From contig MHEO01000062.1 in NCBI GenBank assembly GCA_001803875.1, forward strand, positions 1-24,984: a DNA stretch of 24,984 nucleotides, written 5' to 3'. Shown here in pieces: positions 21,747-24,984 of this stretch; positions within the stretch are counted from its first letter, which is position 1, and the number at the start of each line of letters is the position of its first letter. The notes below the pieces were generated by a model. It saw nothing but the letters and a program-made list of their open reading frames with translations. It had not been told where the DNA came from and did no database searches. The position numbers and the translations under genes are program-made. The stretch comes from Nitrospirae bacterium RIFCSPHIGHO2_01_FULL_66_17 (GTDB taxonomy: Bacteria > Nitrospirota > Nitrospiria > 2-01-FULL-66-17).

Positions 21747-23696
21747 GTGCACAACTCAACATTCATCGCGCGCTCCCTCGTCCGTAGGACCCGCATCCTC
21801 GCGGTCGCGGCGGGATGCGTGCTGGGCCTGGTGGGACCGGGGTGGGGCGCGCCCCCCGAGTCCTCGTTGGAGGAGCGGATCCACGCCTTGAAGAAGTCCA
21901 TCGTGGCGTACAACACCGCCCTGTTCGTGCTGCGGGAGGATCCCGCCGCCCCCGCGCCGCACCTGGAGATCCTGCTGGACGTCGACGACCGCGGCGACCC
22001 CGACCCCGTCCCGGCCCACCACCTCCCGAGCTGGATCCGCGTCGCCCTCGATCGGCACCCGGCGGTCGAACACATATATACCGATAACGAGTTGCCCGCC
22101 CTCGCCGAGGGCGGGCTCCAGCCGCTGCTCACCGTGCCCGCCACGCCGGGGCAACACACCCTGGTCGTCACCTTCAAGGCGATCGATCGGAACGGGAAGA
22201 GCTACCTCAAAACCAAGGAATGGCCGTTCGAGACGACCCGCCCGGCCGCCCACGCGATCGTGCGGTTTCGGTCGGCGATGAATCAGGAACCCGATCTGCG
22301 GTTTGAGCTCGCGGGGGAGTCCCTGCTGAATGCGCGCCACGCCGACCGTCCCGCCGACGAGCTCGCCTACCGCCTCGGCGTGTTCGCCGCCCAGGCCGGC
22401 GACTACGGCAACGCCGCGAGCTTCTTTCTCTCGGCCCTCGACCGCGACGGCCCGCATCCCCGCGACGAGAGCCGTCTCCGCCTGGCCGAAGCCTACGCCG
22501 CGGTGGGGTTGCCCGAGGAGGCCGAGGCGGTCCTGACCGCGTTGATCGGCGCAGCCCACGACGACGCGATGCGGGCCAGGGCGTGGTTCCTGATCGAACG
22601 CATCGCGCGCCGCGACGGCCGCCACGCCCGCGTGCTCGAGGTCCACGAGCGCCTCGGCACGGGGCTCCCGCCGGAGCTCGCGGGCGAGGCCCATACCCTC
22701 GCCGGTCTCAGCGCCCTGTCGCTCCGCGCCTTCCCGCGGGCGGCGGATCTCTTCCGCCGCGTCGTCAGGACGAGCCCGGACGCGCCGATCGCGCTGTACG
22801 GCCACGCTCAGGCGCTCGCGGGTTTCGGGGACGCGTTCACCGCGTCGGAGCTCCTCAAGAAGCTGATTCAGTCCCGCTCGATCTTCGATCCGGTTCGGTC
22901 GCGGGTCATCGGGCACGCCCACGCCGCCCTGGGATTGCAGTTGATCGAGCAGGGGCGGTACGACGAGGCGCTCGCCGAGCTCGGGCAGGTCCAGGCCGAC
23001 AGCCCCGCGTACGAAACCGCGCTCTTCGGGGTGGGGTGGGCGTTGCGGAAGGCGGACGAGCGCGTCAAAGCCATCGCCATCTTCCAGGACCAGCTCGCGC
23101 GGTTTCCCCGCGGGGCGCACGCCCACGAAGCGCGGCTCTTGCTCGCCGCCGCGTATGCGGAGCTGCGGGCCTATACACGGTCGGTCACCGCCTATCGCGC
23201 CGCGCTGGACGCCCTGACCGCCGCGATGAGCGCCGTCGACCGCCGCCGCGCGGGCGTGGACGCCACGGCCTGGGATCCGTTGGCCGAACTCCGGGCGTCG
23301 GAGCCGGCCGACACGGACCCGCTGCATCGCGACGCCCCCTTCTCGCGCGCCGCCGAGCAGTATCGCTGGCTCGTTCGGTTCGAGTCGGATCTGCATCGGA
23401 CGCTCGACCACTTCCCCCCCTATCTGACCGCCCCGCGGCGCGGCGCGACCACCCTGGGGGGCCGTCTCCAGTCGGTGGACGGACCCGAACTGATCCTCCG
23501 GGGCCAAGATCTCCTCGTCAAGCTCGATTCGGCCAAGGCCGAATCGCGGCGGGCACTGACGGCGCTCGCCCTCGACGCGCTGGCCCGCGAGCAGACGCGC
23601 CTGGAAGACTGGTCGGTTGAGGCCAGCCTCGGCATCGCCCGCAACCTGGTCGTGGAGCGCGACGAACTGGGTTCGGAGGTCCTGACCCTTGAGTAG
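21747..23696 (+). CDS. Exported tetratricopeptide-repeat protein
   Basis: Seen: 649 residues from GTG 21747, which places a signal peptide (RRTRILAVAAGCVLGLVGPG, likely cut after GWGA) at a normal distance. The frame is also open from ATG 21666, overlapping the previous stop; that form has 676 residues and an unusually long leader, so the start is uncertain. The region before about residue 165 is non-repetitive. TPR-like helical pairs then run to about residue 500 (LAYRLGVFAAQAGDYGNAAS, RLRLAEAYAAVGLPEEAEAV, GLQLIEQGRYDEALAELGQV, EARLLLAAAYAELRAYTRSV). The C-terminus is helical (TALALDALAREQTRLEDWS). TPRs scaffold protein complexes. The partner is unknown, but the flanking lipoprotein and second TPR gene suggest an envelope assembly. 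It overlaps the next gene by eight bases. Confidence 0.82.
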   Translation: MHNSTFIARSLVRRTRILAVAAGCVLGLVGPGWGAPPESSLEERIHALKKSIVAYNTALFVLREDPAAPAPHLEILLDVDDRGDPDPVPAHHLPSWIRVALDRHPAVEHIYTDNELPALAEGGLQPLLTVPATPGQHTLVVTFKAIDRNGKSYLKTKEWPFETTRPAAHAIVRFRSAMNQEPDLRFELAGESLLNARHADRPADELAYRLGVFAAQAGDYGNAASFFLSALDRDGPHPRDESRLRLAEAYAAVGLPEEAEAVLTALIGAAHDDAMRARAWFLIERIARRDGRHARVLEVHERLGTGLPPELAGEAHTLAGLSALSLRAFPRAADLFRRVVRTSPDAPIALYGHAQALAGFGDAFTASELLKKLIQSRSIFDPVRSRVIGHAHAALGLQLIEQGRYDEALAELGQVQADSPAYETALFGVGWALRKADERVKAIAIFQDQLARFPRGAHAHEARLLLAAAYAELRAYTRSVTAYRAALDALTAAMSAVDRRRAGVDATAWDPLAELRASEPADTDPLHRDAPFSRAAEQYRWLVRFESDLHRTLDHFPPYLTAPRRGATTLGGRLQSVDGPELILRGQDLLVKLDSAKAESRRALTALALDALAREQTRLEDWSVEASLGIARNLVVERDELGSEVLTLE

Positions 23697-24984
23697 CCCC
23701 GTGCGCCTCGGAGGCTCGCGCGGTCTGTCATCATGGACGGGGGGGCTGCTGGCAGCGTGGGCGTTTGTCGGCCTCGCTCCGCCGAGCGCTCTTGCCGCCG
23801 GCCTGCCGATCGCGATCGACGCCGCGAAGATCCGCTCGATCACGGAGGACGTCCTGGCCAGTCAGCGCGATCCGCGGGGTCGGGCCGAGAAGGTGGAGGC
23901 CCTGCGGGCGTATGAGCGCTTCGTCATGGAAGATCTGGAGGGGCGCTCGACCCTTCGCGCCGAGGCGATCCACCGTCTTGGCGACTTGTACACCCAGATC
24001 GAGACGTCGACCTACGACAAACGCGTCCGCGAGGCGCGGACCCGCGCCGGAAGCAAGGGCCCGGCCCCATCGCCGCCGGTGCTGGATCGAAACAAGTCGA
24101 TCGCCGTCTACGAGCGGTTGCTCGCGCTGTATCCCGACCGTCCCGAAAACGACGCCGCGCTGTATCAACTCGCCCGCGCGCACTGGGAGGCCGGGCGGAC
24201 CGCCGAGGCCGTGGCCCGACTCACGCAGCTCCGCACCCGGCACCCGCGGAGCGCGTACGCCGGCGAGGCCGCCTTTCGCCTCGGCGAGCACGCGGTCGCC
24301 ACGCACGATTTCCTGCAGGCCGTCGAGTTGTTCCAGACGGCGCAGAGCGGATCGGACCCCGCGCTCGCCGAGAGCGCCGGCTACCAGCTCGGGTGGGCCT
24401 ACCTCAACCTTCAGGAGTACCGGCGGGCCGCCGACGCCTTTGTCGCCATCCTGGACGCGTCGGCGCGCCGGGCGGGCGCAGCGCCCGGCCGCAGCCCCGC
24501 CGTCGCGCTCGGGCCCGAACCGGCCTTTTCGCTCGCCAAATTTTCCGAGCCCGAGGCGGTCTTCGTCACCGAGGTCATCAACGCCCTCCTGCTGAGCTTT
24601 GATTACCTGGGCGGGCCGGGCGAGATGCGCGCATATTTCAACGCGTCGGGGCGGCGCGTGTTCGAGCAGACGCTCTACCGGACGATGGGGACGCTCTATC
24701 AAGCCCAGGATCGAACCGCCGACGCGGTCGCGGCCTACGAGACGTTCCTGGCCATCGCGCCCAACCACCCCGACGCGCCGGCGTTCCAATCCGTCGTGGT
24801 GGACGCCTACACGAAGGCGAAGTGGCAGGCCGCCCTGATCGCCGCCCGCGAGCGCCTCGTCGACCGCTACGAGCCCGGCGGCGCCTGGGCGCGCGCCACC
24901 ACCGACGCGGCTCGCCGCGCGGCGAGGCCCCTCGTCAAAGAGGCGTTGTACCAACTGGCGCTCTACGACCACGCCCAGGCCCAG
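23689..24984 (+). CDS. Second exported TPR protein, truncated by the window end
   Basis: Seen: a frame of 432 codons open to the window edge. I chose TTG 23689 because GGAGGT lies eight bases before it and it overlaps the previous stop (TAG 23694-23696). GTG 23701 is an in-frame alternative with no RBS. The N-terminus is a signal peptide (GGLLAAWAFVGLAPPSALAA, cut near LAA/GLP). TPR-like units follow: LYQLARAHWEAGRTAEAVAR, AAFRLGEHAVATHDFLQAVE, SAGYQLGWAYLNLQEYRRAA and TLYQAQDRTADAVAAYETFL. The overall pattern resembles YbgF/outer-membrane TPR proteins that act as periplasmic scaffolds. The C-terminus is unseen. It is co-translated with the preceding TPR gene. The function is not known. Confidence 0.82.
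   Translation, partial: MSSPVRLGGSRGLSSWTGGLLAAWAFVGLAPPSALAAGLPIAIDAAKIRSITEDVLASQRDPRGRAEKVEALRAYERFVMEDLEGRSTLRAEAIHRLGDLYTQIETSTYDKRVREARTRAGSKGPAPSPPVLDRNKSIAVYERLLALYPDRPENDAALYQLARAHWEAGRTAEAVARLTQLRTRHPRSAYAGEAAFRLGEHAVATHDFLQAVELFQTAQSGSDPALAESAGYQLGWAYLNLQEYRRAADAFVAILDASARRAGAAPGRSPAVALGPEPAFSLAKFSEPEAVFVTEVINALLLSFDYLGGPGEMRAYFNASGRRVFEQTLYRTMGTLYQAQDRTADAVAAYETFLAIAPNHPDAPAFQSVVVDAYTKAKWQAALIAARERLVDRYEPGGAWARATTDAARRAARPLVKEALYQLALYDHAQAQ

Noticed and set aside
21756..23843. 695-residue minus-strand open frame over the first TPR gene
   Set aside because: Shadow frame; no recognisable domain, and the plus-strand TPR pattern and signal peptide are convincing.

Overview
The window is GC-rich, densely coded bacterial chromosome with mostly housekeeping content. 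Signal peptides, lipoboxes, a LolA-like lipoprotein-sorting protein and a class A penicillin-binding protein point to a Gram-negative (diderm) organism. The sequence does not fix the phylum. An uncultivated lineage in the Nitrospirota/NC10/deltaproteobacterial neighbourhood is my guess, not a demonstrated result. I see no phage genes, transposase gene, CRISPR array or rRNA.

Layout: (1) 1-3250, minus strand: the rpmH-rnpA-yidD-yidC-mnmE cluster (ribosomal protein L34, RNase P protein, membrane insertion, tRNA modification), driven by a consensus sigma-70 promoter. rpmH lies wholly inside a longer rnpA reading frame, an arrangement known from Thermus. (2) 3198-3931, plus: pyrE, with its own promoter interleaved with the rpmH promoter. 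(3) 4013-8167, plus: a tightly packed operon of a LolA-like exported protein, a two-TM Cache-like/HAMP/GAF sensor with no kinase domain, an ECF sigma factor, and a zinc-finger membrane anti-sigma factor with a C-terminal CXXCH motif. This is the best candidate here for a little-described signalling system. (4) 8229-11943, minus: tRNA-Arg, tRNA-Lys, tRNA-Leu, tig, clpP and clpX behind one near-consensus promoter. (5) 12188-19039, minus: PBP1A, ComM/YifB, a small lipoprotein, a patatin-like phospholipase, and a ParA ATPase fused to an AMPK/CBM48-type glycogen-binding domain. (6) 19574-20563, minus: bioB, with a palindrome over its promoter. (7) 20704-24984, plus: a lipoprotein with an FN3-like domain followed by two overlapping exported TPR genes; the second runs off the window.

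Two copies of a hairpin-rich repeat with terminal inverted repeats (158 and 227 bp) lie at 12034-12191 and 19351-19577. In both, the terminal CTAG supplies the TAG stop codon of the adjacent minus-strand gene (PBP1A and bioB). A separate C-run/G-run palindrome sits between yidD and yidC.

Gene-free stretches over 300 bases: 11800-12187 holds the tRNA promoter, a GC-rich hairpin and repeat copy A. 19040-19573 holds an AT-rich parA control region and repeat copy B.
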